Of a stretch of DNA of 7,682 nt, positions 6,487 through 7,682 are shown in pieces. Numbering within the stretch: the stretch's first letter is position 1; every line of letters starts with the position of its first letter. Where the stretch lies: contig JAISTZ010000008.1 in NCBI GenBank assembly GCA_031272345.1, forward strand, positions 1-7,682, in the 5' to 3' direction. The notes below the pieces were generated by a model that saw only the letters and a list, made by a program, of their open reading frames with translations, was not told where the DNA came from and searched no databases. Made by a program: the position numbers and the translations under genes. The stretch is from Spirochaetaceae bacterium (GTDB lineage: Bacteria; Spirochaetota; Spirochaetia; Treponematales; Treponemataceae).

Positions 6487-7682
6487 CCGGGGGCGGTTCT
6501 GCCTCCCGGCCCTTTTCCTGCTCATCACGGGCCTCATTGCGGGGTGCGACGGCCCCCACACCCTGCGGGAGTACCTGGAAGCCCGGAGCAAGCGCAGGAA
6601 GGAGGGTACGTCCTCCGGTCCGGCGGCGCCTCCGGTGACGGCCGCCCCCACAGTGGAGGACTCCACGCGCATCATAACCGCGGGCGCGGCCCCGACGGTC
6701 ACCTTCATCCTGACCAACGACCCGCCCTTTAAGGGCGGCACGGTCTGGCGGGTCTACGCCGCCGCGGAGGGGAACGCCCCGGCTCCGGGGGTCACCGCCT
6801 CGGTCCCGTCCTGGCCCGTCCTCACCCTCTCCCACCCATCGTCCGTCCCCCTGGGGGTCTATTACGTCTCCGCAACCGAACCGGGCAAGGGCGAAAGCGC
6901 CAGGACGGCCCTCCGCGTCGTCGAAGAGTATCCCATCGTCTACTACCTGAACGGGGGGACTCTGGAGGGGTATGCAGACAGCGAAACCGTAAGCGCAACC
7001 TACCTATCGGACGGCAAGGAGGCCGTCCCCCTTCCCACGCCGGCCCGTCCGGGGCTTTTATTCACCGGCTGGTACGGGGACGCGGAGCTTTCCGGGGAAT
7101 CCCTCCGGGCGCTCCCCGCGGGCAGCGCGGGCTTCAGGGAGTTCTGGGCAGGGTGGGTTGGCGGCATCGATGTGGGCGGATCCGCATCAGGCCCGTGGTG
7201 GACCTATTCCGACGGCGTGATCACCATAGAGGACGGCGCGAATGTGATCCTTATCGGCGGCCCGACGGAGAACAGCGTTGCGCTGGCCTCCGGCGCTACG
7301 GCGAGGCTGACCCTTAGCAGCATGACCCTCGGAACATCACCGTATGGTTCGGAAACGTATAGAGGTATCGACGCCTCCCAGGCGGCGCAGGTGACGGTGC
7401 TCCTCGAAGGGACAAGCAGGGCCGGCGGCTGGACCGGGTGGGATTACGGGACTGCCGCCCTCATAGCAGCGCCGGTGACGGTCATCGACAGCGCCTCAAG
7501 CGCCAATGCCGGCAAGGACTCGAGCAGCCGCAGCGCCGAGGGGACCTTCCTTGCGTATGGGAACAGCGCTTTCTGGTGGCCTCCCGCAATACAAGGCAGC
7601 GTCACCATGCTGGGGGGCGTACTCGTCGTGCAAAATGATCCCTATCGGAGCGACAACACCATCAGCGGGACCCTCACCGCCA
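6434..7682 (+). CDS. Multidomain surface lipoprotein with InlB-type repeat and beta-helix-like domain, 3' end missing
   Basis: A reading frame of 416 codons runs without a stop from ATG 6434 to the window edge, so the C terminus is missing. A basic n-region (residues 1-21) and hydrophobic core (about 22-36) lead to lipobox LIAGC with Cys38, predicting a lipid-anchored exported protein; Asp39 follows the cysteine. Next is a charged stretch LREYLEARSKRRKE (44-57) and a Ser/Pro/Ala linker. Residues about 77-165 look like an Ig-type beta domain with alternating hydrophobic strands. Residues about 167-241 fit an InlB/Listeria-Bacteroides repeat: YYLNGGTLEG (170-179), PLPTPARPGLLFTGWYGD (199-216) and a closing FWAGW (237-241). 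From about 254 a WWTYSDGVITIEDGANVIL segment opens a ladder of short beta turns (SGATARLTL, AAQVTVLLEG, APVTVIDSAS). The ladder resembles the beta-helical or carbohydrate-binding-like domains of gut-bacterial surface proteins. Adhesion or glycan binding is inference only; no enzymatic motif is seen. It has its own promoter and need not relate to the transporter. Confidence 0.85.
   Translation, partial: MNRTAKKLPPYTHSARANRGRFCLPALFLLITGLIAGCDGPHTLREYLEARSKRRKEGTSSGPAAPPVTAAPTVEDSTRIITAGAAPTVTFILTNDPPFKGGTVWRVYAAAEGNAPAPGVTASVPSWPVLTLSHPSSVPLGVYYVSATEPGKGESARTALRVVEEYPIVYYLNGGTLEGYADSETVSATYLSDGKEAVPLPTPARPGLLFTGWYGDAELSGESLRALPAGSAGFREFWAGWVGGIDVGGSASGPWWTYSDGVITIEDGANVILIGGPTENSVALASGATARLTLSSMTLGTSPYGSETYRGIDASQAAQVTVLLEGTSRAGGWTGWDYGTAALIAAPVTVIDSASSANAGKDSSSRSAEGTFLAYGNSAFWWPPAIQGSVTMLGGVLVVQNDPYRSDNTISGTLTA

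Noticed and set aside
6394..6835. Minus-strand open frames across the promoter and lipoprotein start
   Set aside because: They run opposite the lipoprotein signal peptide and lack conserved features. The plus strand has a promoter, a lipobox and a long continuous frame.
1..7682. CRISPR arrays, tRNA or rRNA genes, insertion sequences and attachment sites
   Set aside because: I looked for regular direct repeats, terminal inverted repeats, transposase or integrase motifs and tRNA-like cloverleafs and saw none. Almost every base lies within a coding gene.

Overview
The window is GC-rich, densely packed bacterial DNA. It holds most of one plus-strand operon for peptide uptake and hydrolysis, followed by the start of a separately promoted surface lipoprotein gene. 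The taxon cannot be fixed from these genes. A host- or gut-associated anaerobe is plausible, with a spirochaete (Treponema-like) or a Clostridia-type bacterium as candidates. This rests on the lipoprotein's lipobox followed by an InlB/Listeria-Bacteroides-type repeat and a beta-helix-like domain, an architecture common in such bacteria. The high GC content does not single out a genus.

Positions 1-6314 carry six plus-strand genes with almost no spacing. They are a family 5 extracellular solute-binding protein (its beginning lies outside the window), two Opp/Dpp-type ATPases (DppD- and DppF-like), two permeases (DppB- and DppC-like) and an M20D-type amidohydrolase. Junctions are a 1-base TAATG overlap, two 4-base ATGA overlaps and gaps of 9 bases, so the genes are almost certainly one translationally coupled transcription unit. 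No promoter is visible inside it; the operon promoter must lie upstream of the window. The inferred pathway is capture of an oligopeptide or acylated amino acid by the binding protein, ATP-driven import through the B/C pore, and cytoplasmic release of the amino acid by the M20 enzyme.

Positions 6315-6433 form a short AT-rich gap. It contains a good sigma70-type promoter (TTGACA, 17-base spacer, TGC-TAGACT extended -10), a second perfect TATAAT downstream, and a purine-rich ribosome binding site. No convincing terminator hairpin is visible after the operon.

Positions 6434-7682 hold the first 416 codons of a lipoprotein gene that is still open at the window's right edge. Its parts are a signal peptide with lipobox LIAGC (Cys38), a charged stretch, a probable Ig-like beta domain, an InlB-type repeat ending in FTGWY, and a beta-rich ladder resembling carbohydrate-binding or beta-helix surface domains. 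Its function is unknown.

Most of the window is ordinary transporter sequence. I found no evidence of a new defence, mobile or RNA system. The lipoprotein and its promoter region are the least explained part.
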